Assembly: GCF_019492055.1 (NCBI RefSeq)
Contig: NZ_JAICBX010000002.1
Coordinates: 1,519,139-1,583,138, forward strand
Source of the DNA: Flavimaribacter sediminis
GTDB lineage: Bacteria; Pseudomonadota; Alphaproteobacteria; Rhizobiales; Rhizobiaceae
Length of the DNA stretch: 64,000 nt
Direction of reading: 5' to 3'
Part shown: positions 10,542 to 20,466 of the stretch, piece after piece
How positions within the stretch are numbered: position 1 is the stretch's first letter
Layout: each line of letters begins with the position of its first letter
Notes under the pieces: model-generated
Seen by the model: only the letters and a program-made list of their open reading frames with translations
Database searches by the model: none
What the model was told of the DNA's origin: nothing
Program-made: the position numbers and the translations under genes

Positions 10542-11948
10542 ATGGCTTATGACGTCATCGTAATCGGAGCCGGACCCGGCGGTTATGTGTGCGCGATCAA
10601 GGCGGCGCAACTCGGTCTGAAGACGGCGCTCGTCGAAAAACGCGACACGCTCGGCGGCACCTGCGTGAATGTCGGCTGCATTCCCTCCAAGGCGCTGCTC
10701 CATGCGTCCGAGATTTATGCGGACGCCGGCCACAGCTACGAGGCTCTCGGCGTCGGCGTTGGCGACCTCACGCTCGATCTCGGCAAGATGATGGGTCACA
10801 AGACCACGACCGTGAAATCCAATACCGACGGCCTTAATTTTCTGATGAAGAAGAACAAGATCGACGTTCACCGCGGCGCCGGAAAGATCGTCGGCGCCGG
10901 CAAGGTGTCCGTCACCGACGCAGAGGGCAATGTCAGCGAACTGGAAACGAAGAACATCGTGATCGCCACGGGCTCGGACGTCGCCGGCATTCCCGGCCTC
11001 GACGTCAAGATCGACGAGACGGTCGTTGTGTCCTCGACCGGCGCTCTGGCGCTTGAAAAAGTGCCGGCGAAGATGATCGTCGTCGGCGGCGGGGTCATCG
11101 GGCTGGAGCTCGGTTCCGTGTGGTCGCGGCTGGGCGCCGAAGTCACCGTCGTCGAGTTCCTCGACAAGATCCTCGGTCCGATGGACGGGGAGGTGTCCAA
11201 ACAGTGTCAAAGACTGCTTGCCAAGCAGGGCCTGAAGTTCCAGCTGGGCGCCAAGGTCACGGCCGTTGAAAAGGCCGGCGACGGCGCAAGGGTCACGTTC
11301 GAGCCGGTCAAGGGCGGCGACGCCGTGACGCTCGAAGCCGATGTGGTGCTGATTTCGACTGGACGCAAACCCTATGCGGACGGTCTCGGTCTCGACGAAG
11401 CCGGCATTGAAACCGACAAGGTTGGCCGGGTCGAAATCGACGACCACTATCGCACCAATGTTTCCGGCGTCTACGCGATCGGCGATGTGGTCGCCGGGCC
11501 GATGCTTGCCCACAAGGCGGAGGACGAGGGCGTCGCAGTCGCAGAAATCATCGCCGGCAAGGCGGGACACGTGAATTACGATGTCATTCCGGGCGTCGTC
11601 TACACCCAGCCGGAAGTCGCTTCCGTCGGCAAGACCGAAGAAGAACTGAAGGCGGCCGGCGTGGACTACAAGGTCGGAAAGTTCCCGTTCTCGGCGAATG
11701 GCCGGGCGCGCGCCATGCTGCAGCAGGACGGATTCGCCAAGGTGCTGACAGACAAGAGGACCGACAGGATCCTCGGCGTTCACATTCTCGGCTTCGGGGC
11801 CGGCGAGATGATCCATGAGGCCTGTGTGGCGATGGAGTTCGGCGGCAGCGCCGAGGATCTCGCCCGCACCTGTCACGCCCATCCGACGATGTCGGAATCC
11901 GTCAAGGAGGCGGCGCTCGGCGCCTGGGACAAGACGATCCACATGTGA
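10542..11948 (+). CDS. lpd: Dihydrolipoyl dehydrogenase (E3)
   Basis: FAD enzyme that reoxidises dihydrolipoamide for the 2-oxoglutarate complex; 468 aa. It has an N-terminal GAGPGG dinucleotide fold, the redox-active disulfide [13 protein letters not shown] (Cys41/Cys46), an NAD fold [10 protein letters not shown], and the C-terminal catalytic HAHPTMSE. The ATG at 10542 has AAAGGA 9 nt upstream and gives the standard [14 protein letters not shown] start; a TTG at 10533 is less likely. It ends the TCA operon and converges on the next gene. Confidence 0.97.
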   Translation: MAYDVIVIGAGPGGYVCAIKAAQLGLKTALVEKRDTLGGTCVNVGCIPSKALLHASEIYADAGHSYEALGVGVGDLTLDLGKMMGHKTTTVKSNTDGLNFLMKKNKIDVHRGAGKIVGAGKVSVTDAEGNVSELETKNIVIATGSDVAGIPGLDVKIDETVVVSSTGALALEKVPAKMIVVGGGVIGLELGSVWSRLGAEVTVVEFLDKILGPMDGEVSKQCQRLLAKQGLKFQLGAKVTAVEKAGDGARVTFEPVKGGDAVTLEADVVLISTGRKPYADGLGLDEAGIETDKVGRVEIDDHYRTNVSGVYAIGDVVAGPMLAHKAEDEGVAVAEIIAGKAGHVNYDVIPGVVYTQPEVASVGKTEEELKAAGVDYKVGKFPFSANGRARAMLQQDGFAKVLTDKRTDRILGVHILGFGAGEMIHEACVAMEFGGSAEDLARTCHAHPTMSESVKEAALGAWDKTIHM

Positions 11949-11972
11949 TCGGCGGTCGGGCGGTTATCCCGG

Positions 11973-13055
11973 TCAGTCCACGGCCGTCAGCTTGTAGCCG
12001 TCCTTGCGCAACAATTCGACAAGCCCGTCATCGCCCGGCAGGTGAAGGGCGCCGACGGCGAGAAATGCGTTGCCTTCGTCGATAATGGCGCCCGCGCGTT
12101 CGACCATGGTGCGGTTGCGCTTGTTGATCAGCTCATCCTCGAAAATCGCGGTCTCGGCGTCTCCGTCCGGAAAGCCATAGATTTTCGACATTTCGGCGAG
12201 CATGGGCATGATCGCCGCTATCCGGTGTTCCAGATAAAGCGCGGTCATGGTTTCGTGGAGGTCCTCCATGCGATCGTCCAGGGCAGCGGTGGCGATCAGC
12301 ATGTCGACCTGCGAGTCCAGCGGCGCTGCGTTGATCGCCCTGAACTGTTCCTCGATGGCTTCAAGCCCCAGCAGTTTCTTGCCGCTGTCGGCGGCGTCTC
12401 CGGCGAGTTTTATGTCCAGCAGTGTGGCGCCGGCCTGCATGTGTTTCGCATCGCAGTCGCGCGTGGAAAGCATGCTCATCACCAGCCAGGGCCGCATCTT
12501 GGAAACCGAAATATAGGGCACGCCCTTTCGGCGCAGGGCGGCCTTGAGCACGGCCGTTTCCTCCTCGTCGAGGATGTCGCCCAGGGTCTGGCCTTCGGGA
12601 AGCGCGGAAAATTCGGGATTGCCGAACAGGACGCCGGCCAGTTTCTCCGGATTGTCGCCGATTTCCTTGACTTCGACGGCGATGACGTCCGCCTGTTCGA
12701 ACGCCTCTCGCGCCGCCGGCGTCATCGCCGTGATGCGCGGATCGGCGACATGCATGGTTCCAAAGAGCCATGACGGTGCGACGCCGTCTTTTTCGATGCG
12801 CCAGAGCAATCCGTTGCCGTTGACGGTTTCGGCTTCCGCTGCTTCGATCGCCGCAATCGCTTCGGGGTGATCGGTTTCAAGCAATGGCATCAGGTTTTCG
12901 CCCCCGCAGACAATTTCTTGCCCCCGCGCGGTTTCGACAGCGACCGTAAGGATTGCAATAAAGAAGACAAGAAACGCCAGATGCGCCGCCGAAAGGGTTC
13001 TGAGGAGCATCCGCAGGCGCGGCTCTGCTTCGTATTGGCCTGATAGCGTTTTCAT
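11973..13055 (-). CDS. TraB/GumN family protein
   Basis: 360 aa with an N-terminal hydrophobic signal or anchor (about residues 22-45) ending VETARGQE. The family motifs are present: WLFGTMHVADPR near the start of the domain, and the conserved C-terminal NAFLAVGALHLPGDDGLVELL. TraB/GumN proteins are related to the haem-binding/protease-like Tiki fold; the bacterial role is unsettled. The protein should face the periplasm. It is convergent with lpd, leaving only 24 nt. Confidence 0.85.
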   Translation of the reverse strand: MKTLSGQYEAEPRLRMLLRTLSAAHLAFLVFFIAILTVAVETARGQEIVCGGENLMPLLETDHPEAIAAIEAAEAETVNGNGLLWRIEKDGVAPSWLFGTMHVADPRITAMTPAAREAFEQADVIAVEVKEIGDNPEKLAGVLFGNPEFSALPEGQTLGDILDEEETAVLKAALRRKGVPYISVSKMRPWLVMSMLSTRDCDAKHMQAGATLLDIKLAGDAADSGKKLLGLEAIEEQFRAINAAPLDSQVDMLIATAALDDRMEDLHETMTALYLEHRIAAIMPMLAEMSKIYGFPDGDAETAIFEDELINKRNRTMVERAGAIIDEGNAFLAVGALHLPGDDGLVELLRKDGYKLTAVD

Positions 13056-13161
13056 GAAAGGCTCCTGCGCAATGGATAGGTCGGGCGATCTGATTGCATG
13101 GTCGGCAATGGCTGCGACCGAACCTTTATGGCCAATCGCATGATGTTCTTAAAAGATCGTG

Positions 13162-14103
13162 TCACGCGCGCGGATGCGCCTTCTTGTAGGCGTCGAGCAG
13201 GCGGGCCGTATCGACGCCCGTATAGATCTGCGTCGTCGACAGGCTCGCATGCCCCAGCAATTCCTGGATCGAGCGCAGATCGCCGCCGCCGGCGAGAAGA
13301 TGGGTCGCGAAGGAATGGCGCAGCGCATGCGGGGTGGCGCTGTCCGGCAGGCCGAGGGCGCTGCGCATGCGGCGCATTTCCTTCTGGATGATGGCGGGTT
13401 GCAGCGCGCCGCCGCGTACGCCGCGAAACAGCGGCGCGTCAAGCTCCAGCGTCCAGGGGCAGAGCCTGCGATAATCTGCGACGGCCTCCCGCGCGACCTC
13501 CAGAAGCGGGACAATCCGGGTTTTGCCGCCTTTGCCGGTCACGGTCAGCGATGTCCGGTCCGCGGTCAGGTCAAACGGCGTCAGCGCAAGCGCTTCGGAT
13601 ATGCGCAGGCCGCAGCCATAGAGCAGCGTCATTACGGCCGCGTTGCGCGCCGCGACCCAGGGTTCTTCGGCAAGCTGGCTGTCGAATTCGGTCAATGCGA
13701 GCGCCTGTGTGTCCGTCATCGGTCGCGGGAGGGATTTGGGCTGGCGCGGCGCGCGCATCGCGTTGACGCCGGCGGCGTTGACCAGCCCCTGTTTCTGCAA
13801 AAAGCGCAGAAAAGACCGGATTGCCGCAAGCCCGCGCGCAACGGTGCGGTTTCCCGCGCCGTCGCCGCGCCGCGCGGCAAGAAAGGCGCGAATATCGGCG
13901 GGTCTGAGTTCCGACAGGTCGGCAAGGTTGGGCGCGCCGCCCAGGTGACCGGTCAGGAAGGCGAAGAACTGGCGCAGATCGCGCTCATAGGCCTCCAGCG
14001 TGTTGCCGGCCAGTCTGCGCTCGCAAGACAGGTGCTCGAGCCAGGCCTGCGCCTGCGTCAGCAGATCTGGCCTTGCATGTATCAAAAATTCATCTCGTTT
14101 CAT
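13162..14103 (-). CDS. xerC: Tyrosine recombinase XerC
   Basis: 313 aa. An N-terminal SAM-like core-binding domain (about 10-105) is followed by the catalytic domain with the expected residues: Arg in GCGLRISEAL, HALRHSFATHLL, and GHASLSTTQIYT with the nucleophilic Tyr. With XerD it resolves chromosome dimers at dif. It is divergent from the acyltransferase gene. This is the conserved chromosomal Xer type, not a phage integrase, and no att-like repeats flank it. Confidence 0.93.
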   Translation of the reverse strand: MKRDEFLIHARPDLLTQAQAWLEHLSCERRLAGNTLEAYERDLRQFFAFLTGHLGGAPNLADLSELRPADIRAFLAARRGDGAGNRTVARGLAAIRSFLRFLQKQGLVNAAGVNAMRAPRQPKSLPRPMTDTQALALTEFDSQLAEEPWVAARNAAVMTLLYGCGLRISEALALTPFDLTADRTSLTVTGKGGKTRIVPLLEVAREAVADYRRLCPWTLELDAPLFRGVRGGALQPAIIQKEMRRMRSALGLPDSATPHALRHSFATHLLAGGGDLRSIQELLGHASLSTTQIYTGVDTARLLDAYKKAHPRA

Positions 14104-14130
14104 GGGCGCCGGAATTCAATTTGAAAAAGG

Positions 14131-14160
14131 AATCATCTACGCTTCGTGAAGTAGGTGATT
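14131..14160. promoter_or_regulatory. Inverted repeat in the xerC/acyltransferase divergent gap
   Basis: AATCATCTAC (14131-14140) and GTAGGTGATT (14151-14160) are inverted repeats matching at 9 of 10 positions around a 10-nt centre. They lie 28-57 nt upstream of xerC in the 333-nt divergent region (14104-14436). The rest of that gap is moderately A+T-rich and presumably holds the two promoters. No named regulator is suggested. Confidence 0.4.
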
Positions 14161-14436
14161 CGGCTGGCGGCCCGAATCTGAAGTTCCTGCAGCAGACTGT
14201 TGAAATGATGGATGGAACTTCGATTCTACTACACTAGCCAAGCCCGATTCATGGCATTATATGATATCCGGCCCCTCGCAAGACTCTATTGTCCGGTCGA
14301 GGGGTTAGATTTAAGTTAATGCGTAAATGACTGTGTAACATCAGTATATCCGGTTGTAAGGGGAGGCGAACGCGCGTGTCATTATGAGTACACATTCGGC
14401 TGTAATAGACTCATAGCGCACTAGCGGGGAACCATC

Positions 14437-15345
14437 ATGTCACAGAAGCGGTTTCAACTGACGGGCCTCGATTCTCTGGCAGACCGGATCGCCCTTTATT
14501 CCTACGGGCAGCCGGGCCATATCGTCGACCAACTGATCGCCGAGCGCGGCGAGAAGATCGTCAATAACCCGTTCTGGCCGGTTCTGCGGCCGATGCTCTA
14601 CATGATCCTGCATTATCGCCAGGCGATCGAGTTCGCAGACTCCATCGCCAATCTTCCCGGTTACGATGCGATGCAGTTCGCCAGCGACATGCTCAATCTC
14701 GAGATCAAGGTTGAGAATGGCGAGCGGATTCCCGAAAAGGGCGGATTTGTTCTCGTCAGCAATCACCCGACCGGCATCGCCGACGGCGTCGCGGTGTTCG
14801 ACCTTCTGAAAGAACGCCGTCCCGATATGATGATCTACGCGAATCGCGACGCGCTACGCGTCAATCCGCGTTACGTGGAAATCATCATCCCGGTCGAGTG
14901 GCGCGACGAACTCAAGAGCAAGCTGAAGGCGCGCGAAACGCTCCGCCTGACCAATCATGCAGTCAAGGAAGGCAAGGCCACCGTTCTGTTCCCGTCGGGC
15001 CGCATCGCCTACTGGGAGAACGGCAAGCTCAACGAGCGCCCATGGAAACCGTCCGCCGTCGGCCTTGCGCGTAAATACAACATGCCGATCCTTCCGGTTC
15101 ATATGTCGGCCCGCAATTCCGGCCTGTTCTACTGGCTGTCGCGCTGGTCGACGGAACTGCGCGACATGACCGTGTTCCACGAAGTGCTCAACAAGAAGAG
15201 CAAGACGTTCAATTTCAAGATCGGTCACCTCATACAGCCCGAGGAGCTCGACGGCGATCCGGCGGAAGTCACCAAGGCGCTGGAACGTCATTGCGTACAC
15301 GGTCTGCCCGAAGATGCGGACCGTCGATTCAAACTCGAATCCTGA
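14437..15345 (+). CDS. Lysophospholipid/glycerol-3-phosphate acyltransferase family (PlsC-like)
   Basis: 302 aa. The acyltransferase motif I appears as NHPTGIADG (Asn109-Gly117): the catalytic His110 and Asp116 are separated by five residues, not the textbook four. The FPSGRIAYWENG stretch corresponds to motif III, and LARKYNMPILPVHM to the motif IV region. It should acylate a lysophospholipid or related acceptor at the inner membrane. GGGGAA precedes the ATG. The acceptor cannot be told from sequence. Confidence 0.8.
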   Translation: MSQKRFQLTGLDSLADRIALYSYGQPGHIVDQLIAERGEKIVNNPFWPVLRPMLYMILHYRQAIEFADSIANLPGYDAMQFASDMLNLEIKVENGERIPEKGGFVLVSNHPTGIADGVAVFDLLKERRPDMMIYANRDALRVNPRYVEIIIPVEWRDELKSKLKARETLRLTNHAVKEGKATVLFPSGRIAYWENGKLNERPWKPSAVGLARKYNMPILPVHMSARNSGLFYWLSRWSTELRDMTVFHEVLNKKSKTFNFKIGHLIQPEELDGDPAEVTKALERHCVHGLPEDADRRFKLES

Positions 15346-15363
15346 CGGACATCCACGATTTCC

Positions 15364-16500
15364 ATGTATCTGAGATCGATGCGCGCCGAACATTATCGGT
15401 CGTTGCGCGCGATCCGCATGGATCTCGGACCGGTCAACCTGTTTGTCGGAGCGAACGGCGCCGGCAAGTCCAATCTTTATCGCGCCCTGCAACTGATCAA
15501 GGCCGCGGCAGACGGACAGCTCGCACACGAGATCGCCGCAGAGGGCGGCATCTATTCGGCCTACTGGAGCGGCGACACGCCGAAGCACAAGAAGGCGCGG
15601 ATCAGGCTTTCGGCCGAAATCGTCGATGAGGAACGCGGCGTTGTCTACATCTACGAGGTCGAATGCGGTTTTCGTCCTACCGAGGCTGCGGCGGGCTTCA
15701 CCCACGAGGCGCAGGTCAAGGCAGAGCAACTGAGCATCGACACGGGGCGCCGGCCGCATGTGATGATGCGCCGCGAGGGCGCCCACATCTCGGCGCGCAA
15801 TGCGGACGGCCGCATGGAAGACTATCCGGACGCCCCGCTGGTCTCGGAAACGGCGCTGTTCCTGCTCGGCGACGCCGGCCACTACCCGGAAATCAGCACG
15901 CTGCGTCACATGCTCGGACAGTGGCGCTTCTATCACGGCTTCAGGACCGACGCCGGGTCGCCGCTTCGCCAGCCATGCCGGCCGGTGACCGCGCCGATGC
16001 TTGACGAGGGCGGCGCCAATCTCGCAGCTGTGTTCGCAACGCTCGCCCACACAAGACAGGACACGATCGATCTCGACCGCGCCGTCTACGACGCGTTCGG
16101 CGGCGCGGCCCTGTCCATGCCCGAACCGGACGAGACGGCGGAGTTCGGACTTGTCGTTCCGGATTTCCCGCACAGGATCTTCCAGCCGCGTGAGCTGTCG
16201 GACGGCCAGATCCGTTTTCTTGCGCTGGCGGCGGCGCTGCTGTCCTACCGGCGACCCAGATTCATCGCGCTGAACGAACCGGAGGCGAGCCTTCATCCCG
16301 ACATGCTGCCGGCGCTCGCCGCCATGATCGGGCGCGCCTCGGCAGACAGCCAGATCTGGGTGGTGACCCATTCGACCGTTCTCGCCGAGGCCATCACCGA
16401 GCGCTGCGGCGCGCGTGCGCGAACCGTCGTCCGCCGTGACGGCGCCACGGAAATCGAAGGCCTGTCGATTACCGGCGAAATGCGCGCCGAGGAAGATTAG
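15364..16500 (+). CDS. RecF/OLD-like AAA family ATPase
   Basis: 378-aa soluble ATPase starting MYLRSMRAEHYRSLRAIRMDL, the SMC/RecF-type N-terminal strand. Walker A is GANGAGKS (29-36); the C-terminal half has the signature-like ELSDGQIRFLALAAALL, Walker B FIALNEPEASLHPD and WVVTHSTVL. This is the COG4637-type predicted ATPase group related to OLD/RecF. There is no TOPRIM nuclease domain or partner gene, so a defence role is not supported. It starts 18 nt after the acyltransferase and may be cotranscribed. Confidence 0.8.
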   Translation: MYLRSMRAEHYRSLRAIRMDLGPVNLFVGANGAGKSNLYRALQLIKAAADGQLAHEIAAEGGIYSAYWSGDTPKHKKARIRLSAEIVDEERGVVYIYEVECGFRPTEAAAGFTHEAQVKAEQLSIDTGRRPHVMMRREGAHISARNADGRMEDYPDAPLVSETALFLLGDAGHYPEISTLRHMLGQWRFYHGFRTDAGSPLRQPCRPVTAPMLDEGGANLAAVFATLAHTRQDTIDLDRAVYDAFGGAALSMPEPDETAEFGLVVPDFPHRIFQPRELSDGQIRFLALAAALLSYRRPRFIALNEPEASLHPDMLPALAAMIGRASADSQIWVVTHSTVLAEAITERCGARARTVVRRDGATEIEGLSITGEMRAEED

Positions 16501-16646
16501 GCGACGGGTCTTCGCGGTTCATCGCCGCGCACAGAACATAAAGTAAACATTCTTGCTGCGTTTCACGGCGTTTTATGCTACCATGCACGGCGCAGGCGAT
16601 CGCGTGAAAAGGCGGCGGGACTTTCGGATCTGGAGCAAAAAACGGG

Positions 16647-16798
16647 ATTCCCGAAACAAAGCCAGATGACCTGAAGAACGGGAAAGTCCAAATTCCCGAA
16701 ACAAAGCCAGTTTGCATAAAGAGCCGAAAACCGGATTCCCGAAACGAAGCCAGATCGCTTGAAAAGGCGAAAAAGGCGAATTCCCGAAACAAAGCCAG
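16647..16798. repeat. Array of four 19-bp direct repeats at about 44-bp spacing
   Basis: ATTCCCGAAACAAAGCCAG occurs at 16647-16665, 16692-16710, 16735-16753 (one mismatch, CGAA) and 16780-16798. Start-to-start distances are 45, 43 and 45. Intervening segments of 24-26 nt are only loosely alike (several contain GAA-AA-GGCG). The array fills the middle of the 446-nt gap 16501-16946. The rest of the gap shows nothing else I can name. The geometry is regular but not in a coding period. Confidence 0.85.
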
Positions 16799-16946
16799 AT
16801 TTGGCGCTATTCTGAAGGACAAAATTTCTGTAAGAAATAACGCAATAAAAACAATAATTTAATGGTTTCTGCCGCGAAAGCGCCTCGATGAGAGGTCGGG
16901 ATTCGCGAATGTCTGCGTCGCGAATCCCTGTTCCAATGGGGTCAGA

Positions 16947-17600
16947 TCAGCCGATGTTCTGGCCGGTCTTGGCCCAGTCCGCCAGAAATGCGTCGAGGCC
17001 CTTGTCGGTGAGCGGATGCTTGACCAGCGCCTTCAGGATCGCCGGCGGCACGGTCGCGACGTCGGAGCCGATCAGCGCGGCGTCTTTCACGTGATTGACG
17101 GTGCGGATCGAGGCGGCGAGGATTTCCGTGTCGAAGTCGTAATTGTCGTAGATCGTGCGGATCTCCGAAATCAGCTCCATGCCGTCGATGCCCATGTCGT
17201 CGAGCCGTCCGAGGAAAGGCGAGATGAAGGTCGCGCCGGCCTTGGCGGCGAGTAGCGCCTGGTTGGCGGAAAAGCACAGCGTGACGTTGGTCTTGTGACC
17301 GTCCGAGGTCAGCGCCTTGCAGGCCTTCAGCCCGTCCATGGTCAGCGGCAGCTTGATGCAGATATTGTCGGCGATCTTGGCGAGAAACGCCGCCTGGGTC
17401 AGCATTTCCTTGTATTCCGTCGCCGTGACTTCCGCCGAGACCGGTCCGTCCACGATATCGCAGATTTCCTTGGTCACCTCGACGATGTCTCGGCCCGATT
17501 TCATGATCAGCGACGGATTGGTGGTCACGCCGTCCAGGAGCCCGGTGTCGTTCAGTTCGCGGATCTCGCTGACATCGGCTGTATCGACAAAAAATTTCAT
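16947..17600 (-). CDS. fsa: Transaldolase / fructose-6-phosphate aldolase
   Basis: 217 aa, the short transaldolase (TalC/Fsa) type. It begins [18 protein letters not shown], contains GVTTNPSLI, and has the Schiff-base Lys83 in NICIKLPLT. It links pentose-phosphate and glycolytic sugar phosphates. The family contains both transaldolases and fructose-6-phosphate aldolases and the sequence alone does not separate them safely. The ATG at 17600 matches the family start; six in-frame codons upstream look non-native. Confidence 0.9.
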   Translation of the reverse strand: MKFFVDTADVSEIRELNDTGLLDGVTTNPSLIMKSGRDIVEVTKEICDIVDGPVSAEVTATEYKEMLTQAAFLAKIADNICIKLPLTMDGLKACKALTSDGHKTNVTLCFSANQALLAAKAGATFISPFLGRLDDMGIDGMELISEIRTIYDNYDFDTEILAASIRTVNHVKDAALIGSDVATVPPAILKALVKHPLTDKGLDAFLADWAKTGQNIG

Positions 17601-17680
17601 GTTTTCCTCGCCTGACAAAGCGGTTTGGTTTTTTTGATGGCTTCCCTTTAACGCAATCGCGGGGCAAGGTCACCAGCACA

Positions 17681-19882
17681 ATGAAAGATTCGCGGCAATT
17701 GCAGATCGGCCTGCCGGCAACCGAAACCGTGCCGGTCATGGTGCCGGTTCCGACCCCTCGTCCCTACAGCTACGCCGTGCCGGAAGGCATGCAGGCGCGG
17801 CCGGGCGACGTGGTGCAGGTGCCGCTCGGGCCGCGCCAGGTCGCCGGCGTTGTATGGCATGGCGAGACGGACGGCGTGGCCTCCGCGAAGCTGAGGCCGA
17901 TCACCCACGTGTTCGACTGTCCGGCGATATCAGAAGAGATGCGCCGCTTCATCGACTGGGTCGCCGCCTACACGCTGTCACCGCCGGGTCTGGTCGCGCG
18001 CATGGCGCTGCGGGCGCCGGCGGCCCTCGAGCCGGAGCTGCCGGAAAAGGGGCTGCGTTTGACTGAGAGCCGACCGGAGCGAATGACGGCGGCGCGCGAA
18101 CGGGTGATCGAAATGGCTGGCGACGGTTTTTCCTGGACCAAATCCGGGCTCGCCCACGCCGCCGGCGTCAGCGCCAGCGTCGTCGAGGGCCTTGTGAAGC
18201 AGGACGTGCTGGAAACCGTTCTCATTCCGCCCCGGCCGGCCGTCGCCGAGCCGGATGTCGGTTACGCCGAGCCGGAACTCAGCCCCGCGCAGCGTTCCGC
18301 CGTCGAGGAGCTTGTCGAATTCGCCGCAGCAAGTCAGCCGAAACCCACCCTCATCGACGGCGTCACCGGCTCCGGCAAGACGGAGGTCTATTTCGAGGCG
18401 GTGGCCGATCGCCTCGCGGCCGGCCGTCAGGTCCTCATCCTCCTGCCGGAAATCGCCCTGACCGCCACTTTCCTCGAACGTTTCGAGTCGCGATTCGGCA
18501 GTCGCCCGGCCGAGTGGCATTCCGACGTGACCCCCCGCATGCGTGAAAAGGTCTGGAGACAGGTCGCAAGCGGCGAGATCCGGGCGGTGGCCGGCGCTCG
18601 TTCCGCGCTGTTTCTGCCCTTCCGCGAACTCGGACTGATCGTCGTCGACGAGGAGCACGACACCGCCTACAAGCAGGAGGACCGCGTTCACTACAATGCG
18701 CGCGACATGGCGGTGGTGCGCGGGCATCTCGGCCGCTTTCCCGTGGTGCTCGCCTCGGCGACCCCGTCGATCGAGAGCCGGGTCAATGCGGATACGGGCA
18801 AATATCATCACATCCGCCTGCCGGAACGCTTCGGCGGCGCGGCCCTGCCGGATATCGATTGCATCGACATGCGTCGCCACCCGCCGGACCGCGGCGGTTT
18901 CCTCTCGCCCGTGCTCATCGGTGAAATCCGGCAGACGCTCGAACGGGAAGAACAGTCGCTGCTCTTTCTCAATCGCCGCGGCTACGCGCCGCTGACGCTT
19001 TGCCGGGTTTGCGGTCATCGTTTCGAATGCCCAAACTGCTCGGCCTGGCTCGTCGAGCACCGGTTTCGCGGTCAGCTGCAATGTCATCATTGCGGCCATC
19101 ACGAACCGGCGCCCGAGGCCTGTCCGGAATGCGGCGCGCTCGACCATCTGGTGGCTTGCGGTCCCGGCGTCGAGCGGATTGCGGAAGAAGTCGACCGGCA
19201 TTTTCCGGACGCCCGCACCATCGTGCTGTCCTCCGACATGCTGGGCGGCGTCAAGCGGCTGCGCCTTGAACTTGAGGCGATCGCCAATGGCGAGGCGGAT
19301 ATCGTCATCGGCACCCAACTCGTCGCCAAGGGTCACAACTTTCCGCTCATGACGCTGGTCGGGATCGTCGACGCGGATCTGGGTCTCGGCAACGGAGACC
19401 CGCGCGCCGCCGAGCGGACCTTCCAGCTTCTTTCGCAGGTCACGGGGCGCGCCGGCCGCAGCGGACGCGCGAGCCGCGCCTTCCTGCAGACCTATCAGCC
19501 GCAGCACCCCGTGATCGCCGCCATCATTTCCGGTGATCCCGAAACCTTCTACGAGCGCGAGATCGCCGAGCGCGAGAGAGCGGGCCTGCCGCCATTCGGC
19601 CGGCTTGCCGCGCTCATCGTCTCGGCCGCGCATCGAAGCGAGGCGGAAAACCATGCGCGGGACCTGCGCCGCGCCGCGCCCGGCCTCGCCGACATTCGCG
19701 TGCTCGGTCCGGCCGAAGCGCCGCTTGCGCTGGTGCGCGGGCGGTACCGCTACCGGCTGCTTGTCCACGGGCGCAAGCAATCGGATATTCAATCCTATGT
19801 CGCCCGGATGATCGAAACCGGACCAAAGCCGCGCGGCTCGGTCCGGGTGCAGATCGATATCGATCCACAGAGTTTTCTATAG
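17681..19882 (+). CDS. priA: Primosomal protein N' (PriA helicase)
   Basis: 733-aa replication-restart helicase. The N-terminal 3'-DNA-binding domain is followed by helicase motifs: Walker A GVTGSGKT (227-234), DEEH box in VVDEEHDTAYKQED, and motif VI in QVTGRAGR. Eight Cys of the zinc-binding insertion are present (CRVCGH, CPNC, CHHCG, CPECG). It reloads the replisome at collapsed forks. It is divergent from fsa, with an 80-nt gap for both promoters. Confidence 0.96.
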   Translation: MKDSRQLQIGLPATETVPVMVPVPTPRPYSYAVPEGMQARPGDVVQVPLGPRQVAGVVWHGETDGVASAKLRPITHVFDCPAISEEMRRFIDWVAAYTLSPPGLVARMALRAPAALEPELPEKGLRLTESRPERMTAARERVIEMAGDGFSWTKSGLAHAAGVSASVVEGLVKQDVLETVLIPPRPAVAEPDVGYAEPELSPAQRSAVEELVEFAAASQPKPTLIDGVTGSGKTEVYFEAVADRLAAGRQVLILLPEIALTATFLERFESRFGSRPAEWHSDVTPRMREKVWRQVASGEIRAVAGARSALFLPFRELGLIVVDEEHDTAYKQEDRVHYNARDMAVVRGHLGRFPVVLASATPSIESRVNADTGKYHHIRLPERFGGAALPDIDCIDMRRHPPDRGGFLSPVLIGEIRQTLEREEQSLLFLNRRGYAPLTLCRVCGHRFECPNCSAWLVEHRFRGQLQCHHCGHHEPAPEACPECGALDHLVACGPGVERIAEEVDRHFPDARTIVLSSDMLGGVKRLRLELEAIANGEADIVIGTQLVAKGHNFPLMTLVGIVDADLGLGNGDPRAAERTFQLLSQVTGRAGRSGRASRAFLQTYQPQHPVIAAIISGDPETFYEREIAERERAGLPPFGRLAALIVSAAHRSEAENHARDLRRAAPGLADIRVLGPAEAPLALVRGRYRYRLLVHGRKQSDIQSYVARMIETGPKPRGSVRVQIDIDPQSFL

Positions 19883-19916
19883 AGCGCAACGCGATTCCCG
19901 CAAATGGAAGGTCACC

Positions 19917-20297
19917 ATGTTTGAATTTCCCTATCCGACATCGTCAGGCGAGTGGCTGGCTTTCGCAAGCGCTGCGGCGACGGCGCTGTTGGGGCTTATG
20001 CTGTTCGTTCTGCCGCGGCTGACCCTGCGCGCCATGGGGATCGGAACCGTCGCCGGCCGGGACGACGCGGTCGCCGAGATCCGGTCTGTCATGGCCGGTT
20101 TTCTGTTCGCCGCCGGTCTGGGCTCGATCATGTTCGCGCAGCCCTTCGTCTATCTGGTGCTCGGCGCGTGCTGGGCGGTCACGGTGCTCGGACGCGTCGT
20201 CACGGCTGTCGTCGACAGGGCCATGTCGCGGATCCAGGTGTTGCAGACTGTGATCGAGGCGCTACTGGCGGCAGGGCCGCTGGCCTATGTATTCTAG
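19917..20297 (+). CDS. Small integral membrane protein, DUF4345-like
   Basis: 126 aa with about four hydrophobic segments (about 14-32, 60-72, 74-95, 108-126). The pattern AVAEIRSVMAGFLFAAGL resembles the DUF4345 family, which I suggest with moderate confidence. Function unknown. It lies 34 nt after priA on the same strand, and AAGGTC precedes the ATG. Confidence 0.7.
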   Translation: MFEFPYPTSSGEWLAFASAAATALLGLMLFVLPRLTLRAMGIGTVAGRDDAVAEIRSVMAGFLFAAGLGSIMFAQPFVYLVLGACWAVTVLGRVVTAVVDRAMSRIQVLQTVIEALLAAGPLAYVF

Positions 20298-20466
20298 CTC
20301 GTTTGAGCCTGTGCGATTCTGCATGGCTGCCGTGCCGAATACGGAGCGAAGGCCTGTTGAATTTCCGATTTCCGATCAGCATATCAATGAGGTATTCAGA
20401 CAGCCACTGCCAAGCCTGTCGACCTGACACGACTGCCTGATGAACTCGAACAAGAGGAATTCAGTC

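Noticed and set aside
13162..14103. Integrase of a mobile element
   Set aside because: The sequence is a standard XerC at a quiet chromosomal locus, with no att repeats, cargo or tRNA boundary.
15364..16500. Anti-phage system (OLD/Gabija-like) from the ATPase gene
   Set aside because: No TOPRIM or helicase partner is present, and neighbours are ordinary genes.
16647..16798. CRISPR array
   Set aside because: Repeats are only 19 bp, intervals are 24-26 nt and partly similar to one another, only four units exist, and no cas genes are near.
16469..16822. 117-codon minus-strand frame through the repeat array
   Set aside because: Repeat periods of 43-45 nt break any protein repeat, the frame overlaps the end of the ATPase gene, and there is no ribosome site.
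17978..19792. 604-codon minus-strand open frame opposite priA
   Set aside because: Antisense shadow of a complete, conserved priA; Arg/Gly/Asp-heavy composition without domains.
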